64,000 bases of DNA. It comes from Molossus alvarezi. Its lineage: Eukaryota; Chordata; Mammalia; Chiroptera; Molossidae. The stretch spans positions 26,114,708 to 26,178,707 of the forward strand of contig CM073896.1 of the NCBI GenBank assembly GCA_037176705.1. Reading direction: 5' to 3'. Each line of letters opens with the position of its first letter. Within the stretch, counting starts at the first letter, position 1. A model generated the notes under the pieces. That model did not search any database and had not been told where the DNA came from. It worked only from the letters and a program-made list of their open reading frames with translations. Positions 23,575 to 35,742 of the stretch are shown here, piece by piece. The translations under genes were made by a program, and so were the position numbers.

Positions 23575-23953
23575 TTTTGTTTAGTGTGGTTCCGTTTTTC
23601 TTCCCATTTCTACTGCTAATTACAGCAGTCCTTTTAACATTTCTTGCAGTGCTGGTTTGGTGCTAATGTATTCCCTTAGCCTTTTTCTGTCTGGGAAGCT
23701 CTTTATTTGACCTTCTACTTTGAATGATAGCCTAGCCGGGTAGAGTAGTCTTGGATTCAAATTTTTGTTTTTCATGACTTTGACTTCTTCATGCCATTCC
23801 CTTCTGGCCTGTAGTGTTCCTTGTGAGAAGTCAGTTGAGAGCCTTATGGGGTTTCCTTTGTAGGTAACCTGTTGCTTATCTCTTGCTGCTTTTAGGATTC
23901 TCTCTTTGTCTTTAATTTTTGGCAGTTTGATTACTATGTGTCTTGGTGTGGGC
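22970..23953 (-). repeat. Near-identical inverted tract, arm 2 (in L1 copy B)
   Basis: This is the reverse-complement partner of 19388-20371, 984 bp long with three substitutions and no gaps. The arms are separated by 2,598 bp. Outside the tract, the 60 bp at 22921-22980 already show six differences from copy A, all but the boundary inside 22921-22969. Confidence 0.93.
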
Positions 23954-24512
23954 TTGTTTGGGTTCTTCTTACTTGGGACTCTCTGTGCTTCTTGAACTTG
24001 AATGCCTTCTTCCTTCACCAAATTAGGGAAGTTTTCTGTCACTATTTTTTTGAATATATTCTCTATCCCTTGCTCATTTTCTTCTTCTTTGGGGACTCCT
24101 ATGATGCGAATGTTATTCCTTTTCCAGTTGTCCCACAGTTCACTTAAGCTGTCTTCCTGTTTTTAATCATTTTTTACTTTTGGTATTATGATTGGTTGAT
24201 GTTTTCTAGCCTGTCTTCTAATTCACTGATCCCATCCTCAGCTTCCTCTACTCTGCTTTTTAAACCTTCCAATGTGTTTTTCATTTCTGATATGTCATTT
24301 TTTATCTCTTCTTGATGGTTTTTATTTTCCAGTTGGCTTATTTTCAGTGTGTCTATGTCCTTACTCATGCTGTTCAGCTTCCTCAAGATCATAGCTCTGA
24401 ATTCTAGCTCTGTTAACATGCCTAATTGTTCCACATTGATCTCATCTTCAGTGGAGGTCTCTTGCTCTTTCATTTGGCTTCTGTTTCTGTGTTTCACCAT
24501 TTTGGCTATCAC
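23620..24512 (-). pseudogene. L1 ORF1 (copy B), interrupted by stop
   Basis: The start at 24512 (minus) gives MIAKMVKHRNRSQMKEQ. The coiled-coil part has heptad-like leucines (LKSRVEEAEDGISELEDRL) and ends at a TAA at 24186, in the linker after NINQS. Copy A has a TAA at the same place, whereas the L1 at 34.5-40.2 kb reads NQSENYKEK there. The RRM and C-terminal part is open again from 24042 to TAA at 23620 and includes RHIVIKLPKIKDKERIL and RLSTDFSQ. The ORF is not intact. Confidence 0.9.
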
Positions 24513-25304
24513 TGTGGGCTTTAGAGCCTGTCAAGTTTTCCCTGTGGGTGTTGGTGTTCTGCTGTTTGTGGCTCCCTCTGCTATGTTTAGATGAGCAAGG
24601 GAGGACCCACGTTAAACACCACTGTCAAGTCTTACCTTCCTGGTTAAAGTTGCCAGCCCAGGAAAGTTACTGTTATCCTCTAGCTTTTGCCTGAGGCTAG
24701 CAGTCCAGGTTACTTGAAGAGTTTTGGGTTGTTAGTGGATTGAAAAACTCCCTCAGGTGCTCAGCACATGGGGCTTTCATGGGGGTGGGGCAGATGCTGG
24801 TTGTTAATGAGCCTCAATTAGCACTACAATGGCCCACAGGGTGGGGTTGGATCTCTGAGAGAGGGGCTGCTGCCTCTCCTCAGAGCCCTGGGAAGGAGCA
24901 ATGTGGCCACTGTCCTGTGTGGCAGGCACTCCACAAACGCTCTGGGTGCCCTCCAAATCCCGAGTGTCCCCACACAGTTGCAGTCCAGTCTGCCCTCCCT
25001 CTGCCAGAGCCCAAGGTAAGTGGCTGTGACTGTTTTAGCCTCTGTCCTGGCTCTGTGCTGTGGAGCCGCCAGGGAGTTTAACCCGAGGGCACTGCTCCCA
25101 GCTAAGGCCGCTGCCAAGCTGCCGACCATGGGCTCCCAACCCCCGTCTCGCGCCTTCTCAAACCTACCGGGATGGAGTCAGTGTCCCTCGTTATATGGTC
25201 CTCGCAAGCTGCTTTTCTGTTGCTTTTTCCCGTCAATTTGTCTGTGTTATAGTTGTAATTCCAGTTTAGTTCTGGGAGACGGTCTGTGTAGCTCCGTTCA
25301 CTCC

Positions 25305-25316
25305 GCTGCCATTTTT
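25305..25316 (-). promoter_or_regulatory. YY1-like motif at 5' end of L1 copy B
   Basis: The minus strand reads AAAAATGGCAGC about 12 nt from the element start, matching the motif at 17781 with one change (GCGGC to GCAGC). The ATGG core is kept. Confidence 0.5.
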
Positions 25317-25327
25317 CGATCCTCTCC

Positions 25328-28314
25328 AAGATAAACAAGATTGATGGACCCTTAGCTAGATGCACCAAGAAACAAAGAGAGAGAACCCAAATACACAAAA
25401 TCAGAAATGAAAGAGGAGAAGTAACAACTGACACCACAGAAATACAAAAGATCATTAACAACTACTATGAACAATTATATGGCAACAAATTTGACAATCT
25501 AAGCAAAATGGACAAATTTCTAGAAACACATAGTCTCCCAAAACTGGATCAGGAAGAGATAGAGAACTTGAACAGACCAATAACAACAGTGAAATTGAAG
25601 ATATAATCAAGACTCTCCCAGCAAACAAAAGCCCAGGACCAGATGGCTTCACGGGGGAGTTTTACCGAACATTCAAAGAAGAACTAATACCCATTCTCCT
25701 CAAACTATTTCAAAAAATTCAAGAAGAAAGAAGACTTCCAAACACGTTCTATGAGGCCAGCATAATTCTAATTCCAAAACCAGAAAAAGACACTACGAAG
25801 AAAGAAAACTACAGCCAATATCCCTGATGAACATAGACGCCAAAATCCTGAACAAAATACTAGCAAATCGTATCCAGCAATACACCAAAAACATTATCCA
25901 CCATGACCAAGTGGGATTCATCCCAGGGATGAAAGGCTGGTACAATATTTGCAAAACAATAAATGTGATACACCACATAAATAAAATGAAGAATAAAAAC
26001 CACATGATCATATCAATAGATGCCGAAAAAGCCTTCGACAAAATCCAGCATCCATTTTTTGATAAAAATGCTCAGCAGTGTGGGAATAGAGGGATCATGT
26101 CTAGACATAATAAAAGCCATATATGAAAGACCTACAGCCAACATCATACTCAATGGGCAAAAACTAAAATCATTTCCCTTAAGAACAGGTACAAGGCAAG
26201 GATGCCCACTTTCACCACTCTTATTTAACATAGTACTGGAAGTCTTAGCCACAGCAATCAGACAGGAAGAAAAAATAAAAGGGATCCAAATTGGAAAGGA
26301 GGAAGTAAAATTGTCATTATTTGCAGATGATATGGTACTATACATAGAAATCCCCAAAGACTCCATCAAAAGTTTCCTAGACTTAATAAATGAATTTGTC
26401 AAAGTAACAGGATACAAAATTAACGTCATGAAATCGATGACATTCTTATACACCAATCATGAACTCACAGAAAGAGAAACTAAGAAAACAATCCCATTTA
26501 CCATTGCAGCAAAAAAATTAAGATACCTAGGAATAAACTTAACCAAAGAAATAAAGGACCTATTCTCAGAAAACTACAGGTCATTGAAAAAAGAAATAGA
26601 GCAAGATATTAAAAAGTGGAAGCACATACTCTGTTCATGGATTGGGAGAATTAACATCATTAAAATGTCCATATTACCCAAAGCAATCTATAGATTCAAC
26701 ACAATTCTCATCAAAACACTAACGGCATACTTCACAGAATTGGAACAATTATTTCAAAAGTTCATATGGAACCAAAAAAGGCCTCAAATAGCCACAGAAA
26801 TCTTGAAAAGGAAGAACAAAGTTGGAGAGATCACAATACCAGATTTCAAGTTATACTACAAAGCCACTGTAATCACAACAGCCTGTTATTGGCCCAAGAA
26901 CAGGCATATAGACCAGTGGAACAGAACAGAGAACCCAGAAATGGCAATATGCTCAATTAATATTTGACAAGGTGGCAAGAGCATACAGTGGAGTAAGGAC
27001 AGCCTCTTTAATAAATGGTGGTGGGAAAATTGGACAGCTACTTGCAGAAAAATAAAACTAGACCATCAACTTACATCCTACACGAGAATAAACTCAAAAT
27101 GGATAAAAGACTTAAATGTGACTCATGAATCCATAAAAATCCTAGAAGAGACTGTAGGCGACAAAATTTCAGACATCGTGCACAGCAGAATTTTTACTGA
27201 CACATCACTTAAGGTAATAGAAACAAAGGAGAAAATGAACACATGGGACTACATCAAACTCAAAAGCTTCTGCATAGCGAAAGATACAATCATCAAAACA
27301 GAAAGGCTACCCACTGTATGCGAGAGCATAATTGCCAATGATATATCAGATAAAGGGTTAATTTCCAATACATATAGAGTGTTCATACTCCACAAAAAGA
27401 AGACGAAGAATCCAATTAAAAAATGGGCAGAGGAACTAAATAGACACCTCTCCAACAGGACATACAAATGGCTAAGAAACATATGAAGAAATGCTCATCA
27501 TCACTAATCATCAGAGAGATGAAAATTAAACAACAATGAGGTATCACCTCACACCTGTCAGAATGGCCACCATTAACAAATCATCAAACAACAAGTGTTG
27601 GCAAGTGTGTGGAGACAAGGGGACTCTAGTGCACTGCTGGTGGGAATGCAGACTGGTGCAGCCACTATGGAAAACAATATTGTGTTACCTCAAAAAATTA
27701 AAAATTGAACTTCCATTTGACCCAGTGATTCCACTTCTAGGAATATACCCTAAGAAGCCTGAAACACCAATCAGAAAGAATATATGTACCCCCATGTTCA
27801 TAGCAGCACTATTTACAATCGCTAAGATCTGGAAACAGCCCAAGCATCCATCAGTAGACGAATGGATAAAAAAGTTGTGGTACATATACACAATGGAGTA
27901 CTACCCAGCTGTAAGAAAGAAAGATCTCTTATCCTTTGAGACTACATGGAAGGAAGTGGAAAGTATCATCCTAAGTGAAACAAGCCAAACAGAGAAAGAC
28001 AAGTTTCATATGATCTCACTTATTTGTGGCATATAATGAACATAACAGTCTGAGGAATGGGGTAGTCCCAGAGACGTGGAAGTGGGGTACATACTAACAA
28101 TCCCCAGAAGAGGGTGTGGTGGGGGAGAGATCAACCACAGAACTTATATGCATGTATGCATGAACAGTGGACATGGACAACACACTGGGGAAAGCGCAGG
28201 GAGGGAGGGGGAGGGGAGAATCAGTGGGGAAAAAGGAGAAACATCTGTAACAAAAATTAATTAATAAAAAAATAAATAAATATTTAAAATTGAAAAAATA
28301 AAAAAAAATAAAAT
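25328..28314 (+). mobile_element. Full-length L1 (copy A), 3' segment, plus strand
   Basis: Continuation of the plus-strand L1 after the insertion. It begins with the second copy of AAGATAAACAA and runs through the RT and C-terminal parts of ORF2. A short G-rich 3' UTR follows (gggagggggaggggagaat near 28200), then the terminal 'gaaacatctgtaacaaaaat' motif and an interrupted A tail to 28314. The target-site duplication agtcaacaaa follows at 28315-28324. The same terminal motif ends every young L1 in this window. Confidence 0.95.
25339..28036 (+). pseudogene. L1 ORF2 reverse transcriptase part (copy A)
   Basis: This encodes the RT and C-terminal part of L1 ORF2p. From 25827 the frame reads [19 protein letters not shown], then [16 protein letters not shown] and [15 protein letters not shown] (RT motif A). 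A 1-nt insertion in a T run near 26055 shifts the frame. The 26020-26967 frame carries [13 protein letters not shown] (motif B), FADD at 26320-26331 (catalytic Asp pair, intact) and [12 protein letters not shown] stop at 26967 is followed by further frames at 27118-27486 and 27536-28036. The last has a Cys-rich motif ([18 protein letters not shown]) and the terminus [10 protein letters not shown]. The RT residues survive but the frame has several breaks. Confidence 0.92.
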
Positions 28315-28324
28315 AGTCAACAAA

Positions 28325-28489
28325 CATTGTTTTATTACTATTACTGTTATTATTATTGTTACATCCAATTCTATTCTTCCATTGTATTATTGTTTGATAA
28401 CTTTACTCAATAACATTATCTCTCTGAGGAGTTCTTTACTCTTGAGACACGTATAAATAATATTATAATTTTGTGTCTCCAAATTTTGC
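28325..28489. other. Short unique spacer
   Basis: AT-rich DNA with nothing recognisable lies between the L1 target-site duplication and an L2. Confidence 0.5.
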
Positions 28490-29270
28490 ATTACCTGCCC
28501 CTCCTTTATCTCCCAAACCTCAGTGAAAGGTACCTCCACTCTTCCAGTTGCACCTGTCAGACATCTTGGTATTATCTTCCACTTCTCTTTCTCTCATACA
28601 TTGTATTCCACCCATCAGGAAGTCCTATAGGTTGTGTCTATAAACACATGACAAATCTGCACACTTTTTATCACTATGGCAGTTGTCCTCATCTCATTTT
28701 ATCCACCCACTATGACCTCTTCATTCAATGACTGTGGTCATTGCAGTGGCCTTCCTGCTTCCACACTTGGTGCTCAGTCAGAAAATACAGTGATTTCTCA
28801 TGTAAGCTGATCATGCCCTTCCTCTGGCTTGACCTTTCACTGTGTTTGTCCATCATAAAGCAATCCCTGATATGAATGTCTCTGCTATCACTCTCCCTTC
28901 ATCCCTTTTTCTTAGTCAGTTATTTCACTGATGTCTTACTTACATTCTGGAAAGATTCTGGGAATATTCTGGCCTCAGTGATTTTGCAGTTGCTATTTCT
29001 TATGTCTGAAACACTTTTCTAGGATATCTACAGGGCTTGCTAATCCCCTTCCTGTGTCTCTGCAGGAATGCCTCCCTCTTTAAAGAATTCTTCTCTAATG
29101 ATCCTATCCAAATCATATGCTCTGTCCCTCTCTATCACTTGTCCTGATTCATTTTGCCCTGTAACATTTACAGCTACCTGACATTATATAGTCTTTTGTC
29201 ACATTCACTGACTTATTGTCAGAGATTAGACCAATGAATAACATATTAATGACACGCAGTACATATTTGT
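28490..29270 (+). mobile_element. L2 LINE 3' end, plus strand
   Basis: The wording follows L2 ORF2 end and 3' region: 'agacatcttggtattatct', 'attgcagtggccttcctgct', 'ccctgatatgaatgtct', 'gttgctatttcttatgtctg', 'aatgcctccctctttaaag' and 'attcttctctaatgatcc'. No open frame survives. L2 is an ancient CR1-clade LINE. The ends are approximate. Confidence 0.8.
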
Positions 29271-29687
29271 GAAAAGAATAAAGGAATAAAGGAATCAGTT
29301 CAAAACAAGAGGCCTGTTGATAATTTCTCTAGAAATCTCATTTTATGATTTTTTTCTCTGTAAGTTTGGTTAGGTTGGAGGATAGATGCTTCATATCTAA
29401 AAAAATGAAAAGATTAAGACAGGATTATTTCCAATTTTTATTAATCAAAGAAATATAAAAATAAAGAAACAATAAAGTCTTAGAAAGTCTCATTACTATT
29501 TTTGATCACCACAAGCCTAACAATATTATCATGTGTATTTAATCAAACTGCAATTGAAAATAAAATTTGGCATTTTAATCTATGCAACATTAATTTTTAT
29601 ACAACTGTACTTTGTTTGAGGTTTTGCAAAATGCAAAAAACTTATTCCAAAGTTCAGTGCACTTTGTTGGACCTTCACAAGTCGGTT

Positions 29688-29760
29688 GAGCATGCAACCT
29701 GGACATGTGCCCTGAATGGAACTTCTTGGTCCATGAGACGACACTCACACAGGCTGGGCA
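29688..29760 (-). mobile_element. Degraded VES head fragment, minus strand
   Basis: 'caacctggacatgtgccctg' followed by a worn 'ggtccatgagacgacactca' and 'caggctgggc' looks like the tRNA-like head of a VES SINE in reverse. The body and tail are absent or unrecognisable. Confidence 0.5.
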
Positions 29761-29784
29761 GGAGCTGATCTTTTGAATTCACAC

Positions 29785-29890
29785 CTTAACTCATTCTGGT
29801 TCTGCCATTTAATAGGTATATAAACTATTATGAATTATTGAACCTATTTTCTTAGCTATCAAATGAAGAGAGTAGTATGTAGTAATTAAA
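29785..29890 (+). mobile_element. MIR fragment, plus strand
   Basis: 'ctggttctgccatttaatag', then 'ttgaacctattttcttagct' and 'tcaaatgaagagagtagta', follow the MIR core order. It is weak and old. Confidence 0.5.
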
Positions 29891-31547
29891 TAATACTAGT
29901 TTAAAATAGTATGCAATAATTGAATCATTCACAAATGAATAATTGAAAAAAATTGAAGTATTTAGCGGTGTTCATGTCATAAATTTACAAATGGTGATAA
30001 ACACAATGATGATGATGGTGGCGATAATAATGATGTTGTCACTAGGATTTCCACTTTGTTTTCTTACGTATTTCTGCTACACTCAACACTTATGAGTCTA
30101 GAAGACCTCCCAATCACCAGCATGTGCCATAAAAGACAGAAAAACATAAAGTGTCCTTCCATAACTGAAGAAAATAATTTATTCTCATGTGGTTTTGCTA
30201 CTGTATTTCTAGCAGTAACCTGCAACTTCCAGATCTGACTTGACATCTAGAGTTGGGGAATCTGCTTAATACCTACACTCCATTAGCTCCTCCTTCTATT
30301 CACTGAAACTTGACCCTTAATCTTCTTTTCTATCTGTTTTGCAGTAATATTATTTCACTTTGCTAGACTTCTCGTCCTGGCCTATGCTTCCTTTTCCCAA
30401 CCCTGACTCTAGGCGGACTTGAACAAAAGTCAAGGAAAAAAAATAGGGACTGCAGTATTTTGATGTATAGCGTTTGAAAGAGATTTCTTTTGTTCATTTG
30501 TATCTTTATTCATTATCTAATGTGTATTGCTAAGAATAAGGGGAAAAGAGAGAAAGAAAAAAATTGAGAAGCAATTCTATATTGTCTCAGAAGTCATCTT
30601 AGAAAAATTTAATTGTCATTGGAATACTAAAGTTTACATTCTATATTGTTATTCCATTAGTAAGGTTTCTTTTTTTACTCTGTTTTTCATTTCTTCTTGA
30701 GAAAATCAAATTAAGTAACTTTCACAAAGCCACAAGAATATTAATATTTGAGTAGAATAATTACAACCAGAATAACTTTTTCACAACTCTATGATTACTA
30801 GAACAAGATATAATTTTGAAGCAAAGAAGTTACAATATTTCTATGTTCTCCTAATTAATATGCCAGTGATAATGTTCAGTAATCAAATTCTTAGGAAATA
30901 GTGCTGAAGATAAATTTGTTGACTGCAAATTAAAGTGGTTCATTTGTAACTTTGGGGAACTAAATGACTGATGTTCAATTCAAAATAAATCAGAAGAAAT
31001 GAATAGGAAACAATTGCTAATTTTATCCATTGCGATTTGCTTCGTAACTTAAAATCTACACATTTTTAAAAAGAGGAATATGCCTTCAATTTTCCTTTGA
31101 TTGCAATTTATAGGATATTTTTGCAAATTTCTCAATTTAGTAGTAGCCATGACTATTGTTGAACTTGTTCATTATACATACACATACATGCATTTATTGT
31201 TCATATATATCTGCTAACAGTCATGTACATGCAATATGCATGAATATAAAATTATGATTCTTAATTTTAAATCTGACTATATATCCATACATGGAAACAT
31301 TCTTATTATGGATTAGAGACACACTAATTTTGAGCTACCTAACACGTTGTAAAAATATCTTTAGCTGGTTTGATACTGTTTGCCAGCAATAGTAATGTGA
31401 TTCATTTAACATATTCTAAAACACAGAAGAGGCTCTTGCACATAAAAAGTACCCATTAAGTAGTTGCTGAATAAAGAAATTATTTCTCTTTGCAACCTAT
31501 CCTTGAAATATTTGAACAAATATTTTCATGTTGAAGTTTTTTGAGTT
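29891..31547. other. Unique AT-rich DNA
   Basis: No gene or clear repeat is seen. The two overlapping 60-codon frames at 30056-30246 on opposite strands are chance. Confidence 0.45.
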
Positions 31548-31595
31548 TTTTTTTAACCACTTTATTAAGGTATGATTGGCATACAGAAGGCTGTA
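31548..31595 (-). mobile_element. Tiny old L1 3'-end fragment, minus strand
   Basis: 'ccactttattaaggtatgat' followed by 'tggcatacagaaggctgta' is the reversed extreme 3' end of an old L1M-type element. Only about 45 bp are recognisable. Confidence 0.5.
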
Positions 31596-32700
31596 TTATT
31601 TTTCTTGAAATCAATTATAATAAATTATTTCCCTCTTGTTTTAATCAGGTCCTAACTACCCCCAGATATTTCTACATACATATTAAGTATAGTAAGATTA
31701 AAGGGCAAATAAAATATGATGTATTTTCTTGATTTCAGTATTGTTTTCTTCTTGTTTGAGAAGTACTTTAAAGTTACCTTCTTTTCCTATATCTGAAGAT
31801 CTTAGTTAACTTAAAACCAGCTTTAACTCTAAAATGTCCAAAGAAACAAGGGTCTCATATTCCAAAAGTTAAATTTAATGGGTATGACCAGTTAGCCAAA
31901 TAAATTAATAGATAAATAATAAAACTTTACTGAGGTTATAAAATTTAAAAATGGTTTCTCCAAATTAAACAAAAAAGTAATTATAACTTTTATTGTCTTG
32001 AAAAAGATGGTTAAAATAAGTTTTATGGGTAAACTGTTACTGGTCTTAAATTAAATATAGCAATGAGGAGCGATTCCAGGAAAGAGTCCCTGAATGGATG
32101 ACTAAGCAATGTTGTGATGACTTGAATCCCACTGAACCCCTATCGATCTCTCTTTTTCTTTCTCTATCAAAAACTATTGACTTCAATAAATTTTCTGGTC
32201 TATTTTTAGCCTCGAATCCTGGATCTCCAGAGTTACTTTGGAACCATGTAGGTATAGATTGAGATACATATTAAATTCAGAAAACAACTTGTTGTATGTG
32301 AATTTGTTGAAGGAGTTAGTACTTAGGGTTAGGATATAAGCTACTTAGTGCCTAATGCCTGGGGACTTGCTGATATTTCTTTCTTTCTTTTTTTTTTTTT
32401 TTTGTATAGGTATTCACAATTTGGATATTAATTGTTTTGTTCTGTAGGCTATATTTTTACTTGGAACTATTGGTCCACTCTTTCTCATGACTCCCTTGTT
32501 TACTTGCTTATTAGTGACAAAGTTAGGAGTAGAACCTAGATTCCTATTGTAGTTGTCTAGGTAAAATATATTTTTAAAAAGAAACATGCTACAAATATAA
32601 ACACAAGATTCATTTCACAGCCAAATATAATTCATTGGTAAGATTATATATTGGCTTGAGTTATCCATGTCTTTTATCTGACATTTTTAAGCAGATATTT
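31596..32700. other. Unique AT-rich DNA
   Basis: Apart from a T run at about 32390-32403 there is nothing I can classify. The interval ends at the target-site duplication of a VES SINE. Confidence 0.45.
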
Positions 32701-32716
32701 AAAAGTTGGTATCATT

Positions 32717-32997
32717 ACCCTGGCTGGTGTAGTTCAGCAGTTAGCACGTCGGCCAGCAGAGAGACCCGGGTTCAGTTCCTGCTAAGGGCACATACCTCGG
32801 CTGCAGTTTGTCCCCGGCCCTGGTTGGTCATGTTGGGGGCAGCCACTCGATGTATACCTTTCACGTCGATGTTTCTCTCTCTCTCTCTTCCTCTCTCTCC
32901 CTCCCACTCTCTCTGAACAAAAAATGGAAAAAAAAAATATGTCCTCAGGTGAGGATTAAAAAATAAAGATAAAAATAAAAATAAAATAAAATGAAAT
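32717..32997 (+). mobile_element. VES SINE, plus strand, hairpin-tail class, perfect TSD
   Basis: Head 'ccctggctggtgtagttcag', B-box gggttcagttcc (32769-32780), body 'tttcacgtcgatgtttctct' and the 3' hairpin TCCTC-aggt-GAGGA at about 32942-32955. The tail is A-rich and irregular, of the form (ATAAA)n. A perfect 16-bp target-site duplication aaaagttggtatcatt lies at 32701-32716 and 32998-33013. The exact duplication and retained CpGs mark it as young. Confidence 0.97.
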
Positions 32998-33013
32998 AAA
33001 AGTTGGTATCATT

Positions 33014-34474
33014 TATACTAAAAATGAATGTATGCCTTTGCCATAACATTTATAATTCTCTAACTTAGCAGCAAGTTAAGTATATTTTTCTATTTGAATT
33101 GTCAGTGGAACAAGAGTACACTTAATGTAGAATAGATCTGTGTGTTTTTTTTATGAAATCAGAGTTAACATTGCTATTTTCATGGGTATTATCAAAGTAA
33201 TTTTGTTGTGAATACATTTTTAGTTATTCAAGGGCAGTTGTTAAACTGAGTTTTATTTTTTTCTTTGAAAACAGTCATTTATTTTATACCTTAAATTAAA
33301 GCATACCTTCCCTAAAATGACATCGAAGCTGGTGAATTTCCCTCCAAGAGGTCCACAATCTATTAAAGTCAGACATGAATGGAGTTGTCTGACCTAAAGT
33401 GGATTACTGGATACATTTCTGCTCTACTGAAGAAAAATTCTTATTCAAATTAGTCAGAGTTCCTTTATTTTACTTTAGGAATTCAACTGCATCCACAGAC
33501 ATTAAATACATCAAGAGGATTTTTATAAACATTGCATATGTACTTGCAAAATGTATTTTATTTTCAATTTGTAGTTTGAGACATATACTTTGTCTAAGGA
33601 GACATATAACATTTCCAAAGAACTGGATTAAAAACCATGACAACTTATAATGACAAATTCTTTTTAGGTTATTCAAAAATACATCTATATGAGATCATCA
33701 GAAATGATAGCTGTTTTCTTTCCATCTCCATTTCTTACAAACTTTATTTTTAATAGGTTTTAAATAAAGCAATGAATATACACCAAGGTAACTCAAGAAA
33801 GAGTAACTTATTATAATATAAATATATCTTAACATTTCTTTGCCTTTATACTTTATTACTAATTTTTTCAGTACATTTCCTTTTCAGATTTAGGAGTGGT
33901 ATATATAAAATTTACTGAGCCATTATAAAATTATAGTCATCCTTTCAAGTGCCAATGATTTGCTAATAGTATTTGTACAATTATTTATTAGAATAAAAAG
34001 GTGCAAATTCACAGCAAGTAATAATCATTTGTAAACTTAAATAAGACCTTTACCTTGTTGATAAATGCAATTTTATTAAAATATTGTCTGCTTTGAATCC
34101 CTTTTTAATAAAATATATTATTACCTAATACCTATCATTTTATACTTTAGAAATGTAAGTACAAGAACTCTTACTGAGAGAAATAATAACTGACTATAAT
34201 AACTAAGAAGAAATTATTTGAAATAAACTATTGCATTTGACAATAAAACAAGGACCATAATTACTGTTTAATAACTGTTTTCTGGTTATAGATGTAAGTT
34301 CAGCTGTTTTTTCTCTCAGAAACAAATACATTAGTTAAGTCTCAGCCTTTAAATGTGAAAATAAAACAAAACAAAACAAAAATAAAAAAACATATAAAGA
34401 AAGTACCTATCTGGTCTTCAGTTGTCTGTGGTGAGGACTCTCTTCCTTTGAAAGAATTTCTAATTGTTTACCTT
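33014..34474. other. Unique AT-rich DNA
   Basis: There is a short (AAAAC)n run near 34362-34382. The 83-codon frame at 33399-33650 shows no domain. No gene is supported. Confidence 0.45.
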
Positions 34475-35742
34475 AATTTTTTTGCTCACTTATTAATTTA
34501 TTTTTGTTACAGATGTTTCTCAATTTTTTCCCCATTGACACCCTTCTCCCTATCACCTCAACCCCATACCTGGCTTTGTTGTCCATGTCCATCGGTAATG
34601 TGTACATGCATATAAGTTCTGTGGTTTATCTCTCCCCTTCCCCCACCACCTCCACTTCTGAGGGTTGTCAGTCTGTACCCTACTTCCACGTCTCTGGATA
34701 TACCCAATTACTCAAACTGTTATGTTCATTATATGCCACAAAAAAGTGAGATCATATGATATTTGTCTTTCTCTGCTTGGCTTGTTTCGCTTAGGATAAT
34801 ACTCTCCAGGTCCCTCCATGTCGTTTCAAAGGATAAGAGATCTTTCTTTCTTACAGCTGCGTAGTATTCCATTGTGTATATGTACCACTGCTTTTTTATC
34901 CATTCTTCTACTGATGGACACTTGGGCTGTTTTCAGATCTTAGCTATTGTAAATAGTGCTGCTATAAAAATGGGGGTACATATATCCTTTATGATTGGTG
35001 ATTCAGGCTTCTTAGGCTATATGCCTAAAAGTAGGATTACTGGGTCAAATGGCAATACAATTTTTCATTTTTTGAGGTAACACCATATTATTTTCTATAG
35101 TGGCTGCACCAGTCTGCATTCCCACCAGCAGGGTACTAGAGTCCCCTTTTCTCCAAACCCTCACCAACACTTATGTTTGATGATTTGTTGATGGCAGCCA
35201 TTCTGACAGGTGGGAGGTGATACCTAATTGTTGTTTTAATTTGCATCTCTCTGATGATTAGTGATGTTGAGCATTTCTTCATATGTCTCTTGGCCATTTG
35301 TGTGTTCTTTTTGGAGAGGTGTCATTTAGGTCCTCTGCCCATTTTTTAATTAGGTTCATTGTCTTCCTTTTGTTGAGTTGTATGAGCACTCTGTATATTT
35401 TGGAAATTAACCCCTTATCTGATGTATCATTGGCAATTATGCTCTCCCATACAGTGGGTTGCCATTCCATTTTGATGATTGTATCTTTTGCTGTGCAGAA
35501 GCTTTTGAGCTTGATGTAGTCCCATGTGTTCATTTTCTCCTTTGTTTCCGTTGCCTTAGGTGATGTATCAGTGAAAATTCTGCTGTGTATGATGTCCGAA
35601 ATTTTGTTGCTTACATTTTCTTCTAGGATTTTTATGGATTTATGAGTCACATTTAAGTCTTTTATCCATGTTGAGTTTATTCTTGTGTATGGTGTTAGTT
35701 GATGGTCTAGTTTTATATTTTTGAATGTAGCTGTCCAATTTT

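Larger units (their letters stand above)
20858..25327 (-). mobile_element. L1 copy B inserted inside copy A, minus strand
   Basis: This L1 has its 5' end at 25327 and its poly(A) at 20858-20869 (T run). It keeps the 5' UTR start, ORF1, endonuclease and ORF2 C-terminus but lacks about 1.37 kb covering the RT core, so it is about 4.47 kb long. An 11-bp target-site duplication (20847-20857 and 25328-25338) flanks it. It must be younger than copy A. It carries the same 'tgttacagat...' 3' UTR wording as the other young L1s here. An A run of about 22 (T at 22502-22523) inside ORF2 has expanded relative to copy A. Confidence 0.95.

Noticed and set aside
24740..25461. Overlapping frames of about 100 codons in GC-rich DNA on both strands
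   Set aside because: They fall in the L1 copy B 5' UTR, where GC-rich sequence leaves long frames by chance.
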